In this document: positions 9,863 through 18,795 of the stretch, piece by piece
Layout: each line of letters starts with the position of its first letter
How positions within the stretch are numbered: the first letter of the stretch is position 1
From: Mesobacillus jeotgali
GTDB taxonomy: Bacteria > Bacillota > Bacilli > Bacillales > Cytobacillaceae
Reading direction: 5' to 3'
DNA length: 64,000 nt
NCBI RefSeq assembly: GCF_002874535.1
Contig: NZ_CP025025.1
Coordinates: 4,149,353-4,213,352, forward strand
Translations under genes and position numbers: made by a program
The notes under the pieces: generated by a model
Told to the model about the DNA's origin: nothing
Databases searched by the model: none
The model's input: the letters and a program-made list of their open reading frames with translations, nothing else

Positions 9863-10129
9863 CTATAAAGCATCCTTCCAGTTTTCTGAAGTCAAATCCA
9901 TGAATCTTCCTTTGTCCTTGTTTTTCAATGCCAAATCGATTTCTTCTGCTCTTCTCCGTTCCAGGAATTCATTCTGGACCTTCTGGATGATTTTGTTTGC
10001 TCCATCTGTATACCTAGTTTTTTTACGAGTTAAAATCAGTTCTGTATTGTCAGAATCATGTATAGTGTTCATGAACATATTTACGTCTACATTTTGCTTA
10101 TAGAAGTTAGAGTTCTTATCGTTTTTCAT
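9863..10129 (-). CDS. IDEAL-domain protein
   Basis: Small 88-residue soluble protein. Its C-terminal half carries the IDEAL signature as EIDLALKNKDKGRFMDLT (63-80), a short helical motif named after its consensus and found in Bacillus proteins such as YpiB. The N-terminal half is polar and lysine/asparagine rich. It converges on the sigma factor gene and is near comK. Its function is not established; protein-protein binding is the usual guess for this domain. Confidence 0.75.
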   Translation of the reverse strand: MKNDKNSNFYKQNVDVNMFMNTIHDSDNTELILTRKKTRYTDGANKIIQKVQNEFLERRRAEEIDLALKNKDKGRFMDLTSENWKDAL

Positions 10130-10512
10130 GAATTATCCCTGCCTTTTTTTGGGTTATGTGTTAGTTACTATTTACCCGATTTTACAGGAATATAACTTTT
10201 TTGAGAGATTTTCAATAAATCGCAAAGATCGAAAGAAAGATATTTAAACAAGGGACAATCTTGTTGTATCACTTGATATTAATGCTTTTATGTCATAGGA
10301 CGGTTAATTATTCTAGTATTAAGCTAGTTGTAGTTAGTAGTGCTTACTGTTCCATTTTGCTATAGATATTTTTAAAAAAACAATTAAATATATTTGTCAA
10401 TAGTTTTACCTATAAAAAAGTTATATTTTTACAAAAATAACCACTATCTGGATTTTCGGAAAGGTTATATAATTCTTTTGTAATATATTTGAATTGTAGG
10501 AGGAAGAATTAC
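10130..10512. other. AT-rich intergenic region upstream of the acidic surface protein
   Basis: No gene or strong hairpin seen. It should hold the promoters of the divergent IDEAL and surface-protein genes; a TATAAT-like element is present near 10465-10472 (TTATATAAT), without a clear -35. Confidence 0.4.
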
Positions 10513-11709
10513 TTGAAGCGCGTTTTATCTTTTATTTTGGCTTTCACATTGACAGTGGGCCTGCTTCCAATTTCTGCTTTTGCCGCGGTCGATCCACAGG
10601 ATCAAGAGTTCCAGGATTATCTCCAGAAAATTGGTCTGTCAGAGGAGGATTTCATCGCCTATCTGACAGACTGGCATGATTACACTCTAGAAGAGTTTGA
10701 AACTTTGGATGAATTAATAGAGTATCTTGGACCTGTGTTAGACGATGAGAATTTACAAGAATTGCTTGCAGAGTTTGAATTGACTGAGGAAGAATTCAAT
10801 CAACTGCTTGAGGAAAATGCAGCAACATTGGATCAATTCATTTTTTATGAAGATTTATACTTCAGTATGTCTGACTGGCTCTACACTGAAGAACTAACAC
10901 CGATTACTGACGAAAACCTGCAAACGCTTCTTGAGACTTATGAATTTGGATCAATCGAAGAATTGGAAGCTTTCCTAAATTCCTATGATGATTCAATCGA
11001 GAACTATGAATATGTTGAAGACCTTGAATTTGCTATTGCTGAACATTACTTTATGGACGCTAAAGATGACCTGATCAACACTTTGGATTCTTTCGGTCTC
11101 TCGCTTAAAGAAGCCAATAATCTTGCTAATCATCTCATTTATATTATGGAAAATCCTGACCTTGATCCAGAACAATTTTTCACGGCGCTGGAGGAATACG
11201 GTACTAGATTAATGGATTTCCCTGAGTTTGACAGCGCATCTGAACTTTCTGCTGAAGACATTGCCGAATTCATTGACATTTGGGATGGCATGCTTACTTT
11301 GTTGGACCTAAAAGTAGAATACTATCTGGTTAAGGACGGAGTAACTACTCCTGTTTCATTTGCTTCCCTTATGCAAATGGATTCTACCAATGGAGCCGAC
11401 TTAATGATAAAAATATTTTCTACTAATGGTGACCTTTTAGCTGACATGGTCATCACAAAGGAAATGTTCGACTCGGAATTTATTGAGGAAACCGGAGAAA
11501 ACCTGGAAGATACAACTGATGCAGCTGAAGGAGTCAAGAAAGCAGCTGAAGACGTGGCAAAAGCAGAGAAGAAAGCACCAGCAAAAACTGTTAAAGGCGG
11601 CAAACTGCCTAATACTGCTTCAGATTACATGCAAAATACAATGACAGGACTAGCGATGGTCCTTCTAGGAGCTTTTGTATTCAGGAAAGTGAAAGTTAAA
11701 CGTGCATAA
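10513..11709 (+). CDS. Processed acidic surface protein with LPNTA sorting signal
   Basis: Secreted, wall-anchored protein of about 398 residues. It has a signal peptide ending near AFAAVDP, a very acidic body rich in Glu/Asp with repeated ELTEEEFNQLLEE-like helices, and a C-terminal sorting signal: LPNTA at 365-369, a hydrophobic span and a KVKVKRA tail. The upstream TTG at 10489 would place AGGAGGA inside the frame; TTG at 10513, ten bases after that site, is the likely start. The next gene, a class D sortase, overlaps it by eight bases. This pair matches the known partnership of acidic LPXTA proteins with sortase D in Bacillus. Molecular role of the acidic body is unknown. Confidence 0.85.
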   Translation: MKRVLSFILAFTLTVGLLPISAFAAVDPQDQEFQDYLQKIGLSEEDFIAYLTDWHDYTLEEFETLDELIEYLGPVLDDENLQELLAEFELTEEEFNQLLEENAATLDQFIFYEDLYFSMSDWLYTEELTPITDENLQTLLETYEFGSIEELEAFLNSYDDSIENYEYVEDLEFAIAEHYFMDAKDDLINTLDSFGLSLKEANNLANHLIYIMENPDLDPEQFFTALEEYGTRLMDFPEFDSASELSAEDIAEFIDIWDGMLTLLDLKVEYYLVKDGVTTPVSFASLMQMDSTNGADLMIKIFSTNGDLLADMVITKEMFDSEFIEETGENLEDTTDAAEGVKKAAEDVAKAEKKAPAKTVKGGKLPNTASDYMQNTMTGLAMVLLGAFVFRKVKVKRA

Positions 11710-12349
11710 ATATTTCAAAGAAAGAAGAACCGGAAAGCTGGTTCTTCTTTCCCTATCCGTTGTCATCATTGCATTGGGTTTCTGGTTCAGCGGAACAAAT
11801 GCTTATAAATTCATGAAGGGCTATTGGCTCTTTAAAACTGGTGAACCGAAAACAGAGGTTGCCTTTGCTGATAAGCCTGTTAAGACAGCAGATAAAAAAT
11901 TGCAAAGCGCTAAAACCAGCCTCTATTCTAAAAGACCGGAAAAAGGGGAAATGATTGGCAATCTCTCCATTCCTAAACTTAGTGCCAATTTGCCAATCTA
12001 CCATGGTACTGATGAGGATGAACTCGAAAAAGGAGTGGGACACTTCTCTGGCAGCGTGCTTCCTGGGGAAAAGGATAATTCTGTTCTTTCAGGCCACCGT
12101 GATACCGTTTTTCGCAAACTTGGTGAAGTTGGGAAGGGAGATTTGCTGGTTGTCTCGACAGATGCAGGAGAATTCACATACAAGGTAAGGAAAGTCCGTA
12201 TTGTTGATGCGGATGATAGAACGGTGATCGTTCCAAAACCTAGAGCGACTCTGACCGTAACCACCTGTTATCCTTTTGATTTCATTGGGGACGCTCCGGA
12301 AAGATATATTCTGGTTGCCGATTTAATTGAAGCTAATGAACAAGAATAA
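11702..12349 (+). CDS. Class D sortase
   Basis: Membrane-anchored transpeptidase (215 residues) that cleaves the LPXTA-type signal and attaches the substrate to the wall. An N-terminal membrane anchor spans about 13-32. Catalytic residues are visible: His132 in SGHRDT, Cys189 in TVTTCYPF and Arg201 in APERYIL. The GTG start lies inside the end of the acidic protein gene (GTGCATAA overlap), so the two are co-translated. Substrate is inferred from the overlap. Confidence 0.92.
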   Translation: MHKYFKERRTGKLVLLSLSVVIIALGFWFSGTNAYKFMKGYWLFKTGEPKTEVAFADKPVKTADKKLQSAKTSLYSKRPEKGEMIGNLSIPKLSANLPIYHGTDEDELEKGVGHFSGSVLPGEKDNSVLSGHRDTVFRKLGEVGKGDLLVVSTDAGEFTYKVRKVRIVDADDRTVIVPKPRATLTVTTCYPFDFIGDAPERYILVADLIEANEQE

Positions 12350-12383
12350 AACCTGAGCGAAATCTAATCTGCTCAGGTTTTTT
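12350..12383 (+). terminator. Terminator of the sortase operon
   Basis: AACCTGAGC and GCTCAGGTT pair around a 12-base loop, followed by TTTTTT, immediately after the sortase stop. Confidence 0.88.
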
Positions 12384-12421
12384 ACAGCTTATAAAATATA
12401 AGGTCTTTTATGTGCATCCCG

Positions 12422-13639
12422 CTATCTTGTCAGGAAGTAACGAAATAAACCGTTGTAAATCCCTTTTGCTGCTTTCTTTTGGTACGTTGTTGTAGCTACG
12501 AGCTTTTCCTCTGTCGGGTTGGACAGGAAGCCAAGTTCCACTAGTGCAGCTGGCTGTTTATTTTCACGAACTACGTGGTAATTGCCGTACTTGGAACCCA
12601 TATTCCGCAGCTGGGTTGAGGCTGCCAAAGAACTTTGGATCGAGCCAGCCAGCGGTGCATCCTTAGAGCTGCTATAATAGAACGTCATGACTCCACTGCT
12701 TGTTGAAGAATAAGCATTATAGTGGAGACTTAAGAACGCATGAGCTTTATGATTATTGCTGATATTTACCCGTTGTGTCAGGCTTAAATAGGTGTCGGAG
12801 CTTCTTGTTAGAATAACTTTCGCCCCCGCATTTTCCAACAGAGGTTTAAGTGCCAAAGCCGTTCTCAGCGTCAACGTTTTCTCCAGATAGGTTCTTCCCC
12901 TTGTGCCACTGTCATAGCCTCCATGGCCTGGGTCAAGCACGATAACCTTTCCCTTTAAAACAGTATTCGGGTCACGGACGAGCGGTCCATACACCCAGCC
13001 GATGACGCCACTCGGACTCTTTACTTTTACCCATCCGTTGCTCACACCAAGCTTCTCCATGAACGTTCCTGCTTTTTCTGTATACAAGATTGGATATGAC
13101 GTACTTGGGCCTTTGCGAATGTTGGTATTCACTTTTAAAACTACCTTTGTCACTGTCGCTGCAGGCTTCTGCTTGGTGATATAGGAATTCCAGACCCATC
13201 CCGTTTTATTGAGAGTGGATGCATATACTTTCAGCCAAGATCCATCTGTCCCGTAGACTTTGACTGCAGTTCCTTTTGGCAAGGAACCTAAAATACTGCC
13301 GCCAGGAGCACTTCGGAAATTCAGGTTAGTAGCTGTTACGTAACCCGTCCAGGTTGTCGCATTGATATACTGGGAAGCAACCCAGCCCTTCAATGAGCCA
13401 TAAGAAATCCTTGACCAGCCGTTTTTCTGTTCATACACAGTTACAACCTGACCTTGCTTGAGTTTCCCTACTATTGAATAGGCTGTGCCCGGCTGTGAAC
13501 GGACATTGAGCACATCAGCGTTAACCTTAGCCTGGAAGCTATAGGCAGCCTCTGTACGATCGGCATAGAAAGATAATGAAAATGATAAAAGGACCAAAAA
13601 ACTCAGAAGCAATTTACCAAAAGAAGCGACTTTCAACAT
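12422..13639 (-). CDS. N-acetylmuramoyl-L-alanine amidase with three SH3b domains
   Basis: Secreted cell-wall hydrolase of 405 residues cutting the MurNAc-L-Ala bond. It has a signal peptide (about 1-31), three bacterial SH3 wall-binding domains (about 36-94, 96-156 and 165-222; each with an LNVRS/NFRSAP/NIRKGPS motif), and a C-terminal Amidase_3 domain. Zinc and catalytic residues are seen in DPGHGG (about 240), YLEKTL, LSLHYNA and LVELGFLSN. Not obviously one of the sporulation-specific amidases; closest in layout to YrvJ/LytC-type enzymes. Confidence 0.92.
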   Translation of the reverse strand: MLKVASFGKLLLSFLVLLSFSLSFYADRTEAAYSFQAKVNADVLNVRSQPGTAYSIVGKLKQGQVVTVYEQKNGWSRISYGSLKGWVASQYINATTWTGYVTATNLNFRSAPGGSILGSLPKGTAVKVYGTDGSWLKVYASTLNKTGWVWNSYITKQKPAATVTKVVLKVNTNIRKGPSTSYPILYTEKAGTFMEKLGVSNGWVKVKSPSGVIGWVYGPLVRDPNTVLKGKVIVLDPGHGGYDSGTRGRTYLEKTLTLRTALALKPLLENAGAKVILTRSSDTYLSLTQRVNISNNHKAHAFLSLHYNAYSSTSSGVMTFYYSSSKDAPLAGSIQSSLAASTQLRNMGSKYGNYHVVRENKQPAALVELGFLSNPTEEKLVATTTYQKKAAKGIYNGLFRYFLTR

Positions 13640-13827
13640 TTTCCCACCTTTTGTCTAAATTTGTCTTTTTTTAAGGACACTACCACTATAAGCCATTTAT
13701 GGAAAGAGAAAGAGGGTAAAAAGACCCGAATATAAAAGGTGGTAAAAATTAACAAAAATGATTTTCTGAATAATGTTTCGCAGAAAAGAGAAGGGGTATA
13801 AGAATAGGTAGATAATTTTTACATAGA

Positions 13828-13860
13828 CAAAAAAGAGTAACCCTTTTTATAAGGTCACTC
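13828..13860 (-). terminator. Terminator of the amidase-like lipoprotein gene
   Basis: Minus-strand GAGTGACC and GGGTTACTC form an imperfect stem ending in TTTTTTG; it overlaps the stop codon region. Confidence 0.65.
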
Positions 13861-14556
13861 TCCTTCCAACATTATTCTATCCCAATCAAATAAACTTCCT
13901 GGATCTGTTTTTCGTTCCGGTGCATATTCATCATGCCCGATAATATGTATCCTGTCCCTTTTAATTTCCTTATTTCTTGCCAGGATATCTTCTAGCAAAA
14001 GATTAAGGGCTTTATATTGTTCTTCTGTGTATCCAATATGTTCTCGGGGTATTTTTTTATAATGATCAGCCGACATCATCGACTTCATTTCAGCCTCTGT
14101 GCCGACAGCTAATAACTCGATGCCGATGGAATACTTGTTCAAGTGATCTTTATACTCGGAGAATGCAGAAAGTTCACCTTTCCCTGAATGACGTGCCGCC
14201 CTGCTTTCCGGCATTAAAAAGTAGATTTTCCCCTCACGGTCGATCATATAATGCGGAGAAACATCGTAATCAATGAAGATTTTCCGGATATCCTCATACT
14301 CATAAGGATTCTCTGGATTATTGGCAGCATTGCTGATAAAGTGCAATACCACGTGAGTACTTACATTGCTTCTTGGCACAAAATTCATATCTGGCATAAA
14401 GTCTTTGATCAGAGGAATCTGTTTCTCAATAATAAGACTTTCCTCCGATTCTTTTACATCGGCTCTGGCAACAGCCTCTTCATGAAGACCCTCAGAGCAT
14501 CCACCAATTATAAATATCATAAAGCTGAGGACCACCAAAACTAACCTCTTATTCAT
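13855..14556 (-). CDS. Amidase_2-type N-acetylmuramoyl-L-alanine amidase lipoprotein
   Basis: Predicted membrane-anchored peptidoglycan amidase of 233 residues. The lipobox IIGGC places the lipid on Cys20. The Amidase_2 (PGRP-like) fold is supported by VVLHFISNA (zinc His), PHYMIDREGKIYFLMPE, ARHSG, YSIGIELL and the distal zinc site IIGHDEYAPERKTDPG. These motifs are complete, so activity is likely. It may act in wall turnover; substrate form is inferred from the family. Confidence 0.85.
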   Translation of the reverse strand: MNKRLVLVVLSFMIFIIGGCSEGLHEEAVARADVKESEESLIIEKQIPLIKDFMPDMNFVPRSNVSTHVVLHFISNAANNPENPYEYEDIRKIFIDYDVSPHYMIDREGKIYFLMPESRAARHSGKGELSAFSEYKDHLNKYSIGIELLAVGTEAEMKSMMSADHYKKIPREHIGYTEEQYKALNLLLEDILARNKEIKRDRIHIIGHDEYAPERKTDPGSLFDWDRIMLEGE

Positions 14557-15237
14557 CTTTTTCCCCCAGATATTCTATTAATCTAAATATTAATTCGATT
14601 CAATTACCTAAAACCCCTTCTATATGGATAGTTCTTTTTGCTAGGCTCTTTTAAACTAGGCTGTTGATTTTCGTTCCAGTCGCTTCGCTTTCCGCGGGGA
14701 AGAATAAAGAAAAATCCCAAAGGCCGGATTTTTCATAAATCAATTCTTCCTTGCAGTCGGGGAGCCTCCTCGGCGCTTTATTCGTCTGCGGTGTCTCCCC
14801 ATTACTTGCTCATCCCGCAGGACATTGATTGGCTTCTCGAATCAGCCCACGCACGAAGGAAATGCGTTAGCATTTTCGAGGAGTCTACGCGCCTTCCACT
14901 ACGATCAACAGGGCTTTAAAACAACATTGGGCCTTAAAAGAGCATTTTGCTAAAACCCGCCTGGATTGAGTATGTAAGTGCCTGCTCAGTAAAAGCGGTG
15001 AATTATATCGAACAATTTGCGTTCCAGCAAAACACAGACTTTTGTACCTGCAGCAGTTTCCCGCCCCCCTAAATACCCCATTAATAAAGGATATATTTCC
15101 TATGCCCTTTTCACTAATTTAAAGAATATTCAATTTATTCATTTTTTTATATGTCGATTTTGATAGAATAGGGGTGATTTGCCACCAGGCTTAATAGCTT
15201 AGTAGCAAAACTACCTTTTACAAGGAGGAAACGATTA
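14557..15237. other. Intergenic region holding a dispersed repeat and the 5'-nucleotidase promoter
   Basis: About 680 bases without a gene. The left half is the repeat at 14663-14910. The right half is AT rich with a TAGAAT -10-like hexamer near 15164 and the AAGGAGGAAA ribosome site before 15238. Confidence 0.5.
14663..14910. repeat. Dispersed Bacillaceae-type intergenic repeat with imperfect terminal inverted ends
   Basis: Begins GTTGATTTTCGTTCCAG, continues CGCTTCGCTTTCCGCGGGG, has a central GGGGAGCCTCCTCGGCGC, then TCCCGCAGGA and ends CGCGCCTTCCACTACGATCAAC. This is the layout of a palindromic element I recognise from many Bacillus genomes; the ends GTTGAT/ATCAAC are inverted. Two non-typical segments are spliced in after CGCGGGG and after CCCGCAGGA. 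Confidence 0.6.
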
Positions 15238-16872
15238 ATGAACTACCGCAAAAAGTTGTATCGTAAATTATTTTCAGTAGCTGCCACTGCTGCTCTATTG
15301 ACTTCAATTGTTGTTCCTGCAGCCTCTGCAAACATGAAGGGTGTTAAGCCTGGCAAGCCTTATGAATTAACAATCATGCATACGAATGATACCCATGCTC
15401 ATTTGGACACTGTCGCAAAGCGTGTGGCAGCAATTAAACAAGTACGTGAGGAAAACGCTAACACAGTTTTATTAGACGCTGGAGATGTTTTCTCTGGAAC
15501 ATTGTATTTTAATGAGTTTAATGGATTAGCAGATTTAGAATTCATGAATATGGTTGGCTATGATGCCATGACATTTGGAAACCACGAATTTGATAAAGGT
15601 ACCGAAACTCTGGCGAACTTTGTCAAAGAGGCAAACTTCCCATTTGTCAGCGCAAACGTAAACTTTGAAAATGACGAAAATATGAATCTCCTTGCCAATA
15701 ATGAGGTTTCTTCGGATGCGAATGATGGCGAAGTCTACAAAGGCATTGTAAAAGAGGTGAATGGGGAGAAAATCGGGATTTTTGGTCTAACTACTGCTGA
15801 AACAGTAGACATCTCCAGTCCGGGTGAGGATGTTGAATTCACTGATTACATCAATGAAGCAAGAGAGGCTGTTAAAGCTTTTGAAGAGCAAGGCGTTAAT
15901 AAAATCATCGCCCTTACTCATATCGGTTTGAACGATGGCGGCGGAGATAATGACCTAACGTTAGCTGAGGAAGTAGATGGCATCGATGTTATTGTCGGCG
16001 GACACACTCATGTCAAGTTAGAAGAACCGCTCGTCGTGAAAAATGGTAGTGAACCAACTGTCATCGTACAGGCAAATGAGTATGGTAAATTCCTTGGAAC
16101 ACTTGATGTAAAGTTCAATAAAAACGGGAAGATCATCCAACATAATGGAGAGCTCTTAGATATCACTACTTATCCAGAAGATGCTGAAGCTGCAAAAATT
16201 TTAAATGAAAATTATAAACCAGCCGTTGATGAAATGAAAAAGAAAGTGATTGGAACTGCAAGTGTTGAATTAAATGGTGTGAGAGAATTTGTACGTACAG
16301 GTGAAACAAATTTAGGTAACTTAATCACTGACGGAATGCTTGCGAAAGCAAAAACAATCAATCCAAACACAGTAATCGCTCTGCAAAATGGTGGCGGAAT
16401 TCGTGAATCCATTGATACTGGTGAAATTACCTTAGCAGAGGTCCTTACAGTAATGCCTTTCGGAAATTCTTTAGCCATCATGCAATTGACTGGCGCTGAA
16501 ATTAAAGAGGCTTTGGAGCACAGTGTTAAAGAGGCTCCAGGGACCTCCGGAGGCTTCCTGCAGGTGGCTGGATTGAAATTCACATACAACAGCACACTTC
16601 CTGTTGGCCAGCGAGTTCAGTCTATTGAAGTAAAAGAAGATGGCGTCAACTATGTAAGCTTGGATCCTAACAAGACATACGCAGTAGCAACAAACACCTT
16701 CACCGCTAAAGGCGGAGACGGATATGATGTATTCGCAAAAGCTTATAATGAAGGCCGGGTAAGCGAACCAGGTTATGTGGACTGGGAGGTCTTCACAGAA
16801 TATGTGAGTCAACAAGAAGAGCAAACTGTTAGTCCAGAGGTAGAAGGACGTATTATCGATATAGCGAATTAA
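15238..16872 (+). CDS. Secreted 5'-nucleotidase / metallophosphoesterase
   Basis: Exported bifunctional enzyme of 544 residues releasing phosphate from nucleotides. A signal peptide ends near VVPAASANM. The metallophosphatase half has HTNDTHAHL (48-56, metal ligands), DAGDVFSG, GNHEFD (about 115), HIGLNDGG and GGHTHV. The C-terminal 5'-nucleotidase domain has NGGGIRESI, VMPFGNSL and KGGDGYDVF. There is no LPXTG, S-layer or lipid anchor, so it is probably released. AAGGAGGAAA precedes the ATG. Family members include YfkN and UshA; substrate range is not readable. Confidence 0.92.
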   Translation: MNYRKKLYRKLFSVAATAALLTSIVVPAASANMKGVKPGKPYELTIMHTNDTHAHLDTVAKRVAAIKQVREENANTVLLDAGDVFSGTLYFNEFNGLADLEFMNMVGYDAMTFGNHEFDKGTETLANFVKEANFPFVSANVNFENDENMNLLANNEVSSDANDGEVYKGIVKEVNGEKIGIFGLTTAETVDISSPGEDVEFTDYINEAREAVKAFEEQGVNKIIALTHIGLNDGGGDNDLTLAEEVDGIDVIVGGHTHVKLEEPLVVKNGSEPTVIVQANEYGKFLGTLDVKFNKNGKIIQHNGELLDITTYPEDAEAAKILNENYKPAVDEMKKKVIGTASVELNGVREFVRTGETNLGNLITDGMLAKAKTINPNTVIALQNGGGIRESIDTGEITLAEVLTVMPFGNSLAIMQLTGAEIKEALEHSVKEAPGTSGGFLQVAGLKFTYNSTLPVGQRVQSIEVKEDGVNYVSLDPNKTYAVATNTFTAKGGDGYDVFAKAYNEGRVSEPGYVDWEVFTEYVSQQEEQTVSPEVEGRIIDIAN

Positions 16873-16886
16873 GTAAGAAAAGTATT

Positions 16887-16920
16887 GCCCAGCAAACCTT
16901 GTAAGTTTGCTGGGCTTTTA
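16887..16920 (+). terminator. Terminator of the 5'-nucleotidase gene
   Basis: GCCCAGCAAAC and GTTTGCTGGGC form a perfect 11-bp stem followed by TTTTATTT. Confidence 0.92.
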
Positions 16921-16953
16921 TTTATCACATAGGACAGTCCATACTCCATCTCC

Positions 16954-17403
16954 TTACCACCCTATAAAAGCTGATAGGGTTCTTAGCTTCTCCTGAAAAT
17001 GTTCCTCAACAGAAAAGAATGGTCTCTCATTAAGAAAAAATAAACCTAATAAAAATGGCAGCATTATCAGTATGTAGTTCCTGAAAACCTTTGAGATAAA
17101 TTGTTTTCGATGTTCATTCAAATATAATAATAGCACCGGAATCGCCAGACCCACTGTCACGCCAAGTATATTAGCTAACGCATCTATGAATTCCGCGCTT
17201 CTGTCAGGAAGGTAATATTGCCGATACTCTTCAAAAATACCGATCGACACCAATGTCATCCATACAACATTCATATGCTGTTTTACACGATGTCCATTAG
17301 AGATTAATATGATCATTACTCCAATACAAGCAGATATAACAGCAAAGCTTATAAAATGCAGCTGTTTATCCATTCCAAATAGTAGTTGATAGTTGAGTGC
17401 CAC
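16954..17403 (-). CDS. VanZ-like family membrane protein
   Basis: A 149-residue integral membrane protein with four hydrophobic segments. The VanZ-family pattern is seen: DKQLHFISFAV near the N terminus, then GIFEEYRQYYLPDRSAEFID and ANILGVTVG. GTG start with AAGGGTGAT upstream. VanZ relatives influence teicoplanin resistance or surface polymers, but this one has no vancomycin genes nearby, so its role is open. Confidence 0.75.
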   Translation of the reverse strand: MALNYQLLFGMDKQLHFISFAVISACIGVMIILISNGHRVKQHMNVVWMTLVSIGIFEEYRQYYLPDRSAEFIDALANILGVTVGLAIPVLLLYLNEHRKQFISKVFRNYILIMLPFLLGLFFLNERPFFSVEEHFQEKLRTLSAFIGW

Positions 17404-17912
17404 TATTCATCACCCTTTCACCTATCAGCATAACCATCAGTCATTATTGATAATCAGTTCTTTTAACGGTTCATCGATTTACTAGTTTATACACCTATCA
17501 GTGGAAATTTCAAAGCAAAAATCCAACCCGAAAACATTTCTCTTACCACCTATTTCAACTGAGAGGCATGTTTCTCCATTAAATATTTTAATTTTTTTGA
17601 GTATTTGCGCAAACGATATCATTAGTAAAAAAAACAGATTGATATTAATCATCTTGCGGTCCTGTTTTATTCCTGAAGCGCAGACATGGTTCTCACTTAT
17701 CCGTGAAGTAACCTCACAAACAACATTCAAGGAGGGTTAACCATTTATACGGTTAACCTCATTTTTTGACGGGCATGGACAGTTTGGATTCGAATGTAAA
17801 TACGTACGTTCCTAATTGGTCTCTAAAGTCTTTAACCAAGCTAATTCAACGGTTTAATAATTATTTTTCAACAAAAAAGACAGTGATCTCTCAAGATTCA
17901 CTGTCCTTAATT
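17404..17912. other. Intergenic region with an orphan plus-strand terminator
   Basis: No gene with a ribosome site. A 79-codon plus-strand frame (17501-17740) ends inside the hairpin at 17732-17767 (GAGGGTTAACC/GGTTAACCTC, then ATTTTTT) but is unrecognised and lacks a ribosome site; it may be a gene relic. The rest shows nothing notable. Confidence 0.4.
17872..17906 (-). terminator. Terminator of the oligosaccharide ABC operon
   Basis: Minus-strand GACAGTGA and TCACTGTC stem followed by TTTTTTG, directly after the last permease gene. Confidence 0.88.
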
Positions 17913-18773
17913 CTATTTCATCCCTGAAATCGTATATCCATCGATAATATGCTTCTGGAAAATAATGAAGATGATGACGATCGGAACGACCATGAAGGTT
18001 GAACCGGCCATTTGCAGGGCAAAGTTCCCTCCATATTGGCCTTTCAAAAGCTGTAATCCTACTGATAAAGTATACAAACTCTCATCGTTAGCGATGATCA
18101 ATGGCCACAGGAAGCTGTTCCAGCCTGCGATGAAGGTAAGAATTCCCTGTACGGCGAGAATCGGTTTGGTCATAGGCAGGACGATTTGCCAGAATACCCG
18201 TAACTCACTTGCACCGTCCAATCTGGCTGCTTCAAGCAGTTCATCTGGAATGGTCGTCATGAACTGACGGAAGAGGAAGATGCCGAACGCCCCAACTAGA
18301 CCTGGCAAAACAATGCCCGCCATTGTATTGGCCAATTGCATCTGGTTCAGGATCAAATATACAGGAATCATTGTTACCTGGCCTGGAATCATCATTGTCG
18401 CCAGGACCATGAAGAATAACTGATTGCGGCCTTTAAATTCAAATTTTGCAAAAGCGTAGCCCGCCATAGCATTCAAAAACAATCCTACGAATGACCAAAG
18501 AACAACGATAATTGTATTTTTTAAATAGAGGCCGAAATTCATATTCACAAAAAGGTTATGGAAGTTTCCGATTGTCCATTCTTGAGGAAACAGTGTCGGT
18601 GTCAACGCCATAACTTCGCTTTCTGGCTTAAAGGCAGAAAGGATCATCCACACGAAGGGCAATGAAACTAAAATCCCCCCAATTGCAAGGATGATTCCGA
18701 CAACCCATTGCTGCGTCTTTTCCTGCTTCACATTGCTGCTTAATGATTGTTTTGAAATTGCACTGGATTTCAT
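17913..18773 (-). CDS. Oligosaccharide ABC permease (MalG type)
   Basis: A 286-residue inner-membrane permease with six hydrophobic spans and the EAA loop EAARLDGASELRVFWQIVLP near 190-209. It is the last gene of the binding protein-permease-permease operon repressed from the operators at 21.1-21.3 kb. No ATPase gene is present in the operon, as is usual for CUT1 importers sharing an MsmK/UgpC-type ATPase. Substrate inferred from the GH94/GH3 neighbours as beta-1,2-glucooligosaccharides. Confidence 0.85.
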   Translation of the reverse strand: MKSSAISKQSLSSNVKQEKTQQWVVGIILAIGGILVSLPFVWMILSAFKPESEVMALTPTLFPQEWTIGNFHNLFVNMNFGLYLKNTIIVVLWSFVGLFLNAMAGYAFAKFEFKGRNQLFFMVLATMMIPGQVTMIPVYLILNQMQLANTMAGIVLPGLVGAFGIFLFRQFMTTIPDELLEAARLDGASELRVFWQIVLPMTKPILAVQGILTFIAGWNSFLWPLIIANDESLYTLSVGLQLLKGQYGGNFALQMAGSTFMVVPIVIIFIIFQKHIIDGYTISGMK

Positions 18774-18795
18774 TTGTCTTCCACCTCTGCTTTCC

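Noticed and set aside
14251-14544. 97-codon plus-strand frame
   Set aside because: Antisense to the amidase lipoprotein gene, which has all zinc motifs and a lipobox.
15181-15237. Possible riboswitch before the 5'-nucleotidase gene
   Set aside because: Short leader without paired elements matching a class I could name.
17482-17740. Overlapping 82- and 79-codon frames
   Set aside because: No ribosome site, unusual composition and no recognisable family; at most a relic, noted under the intergenic entry.
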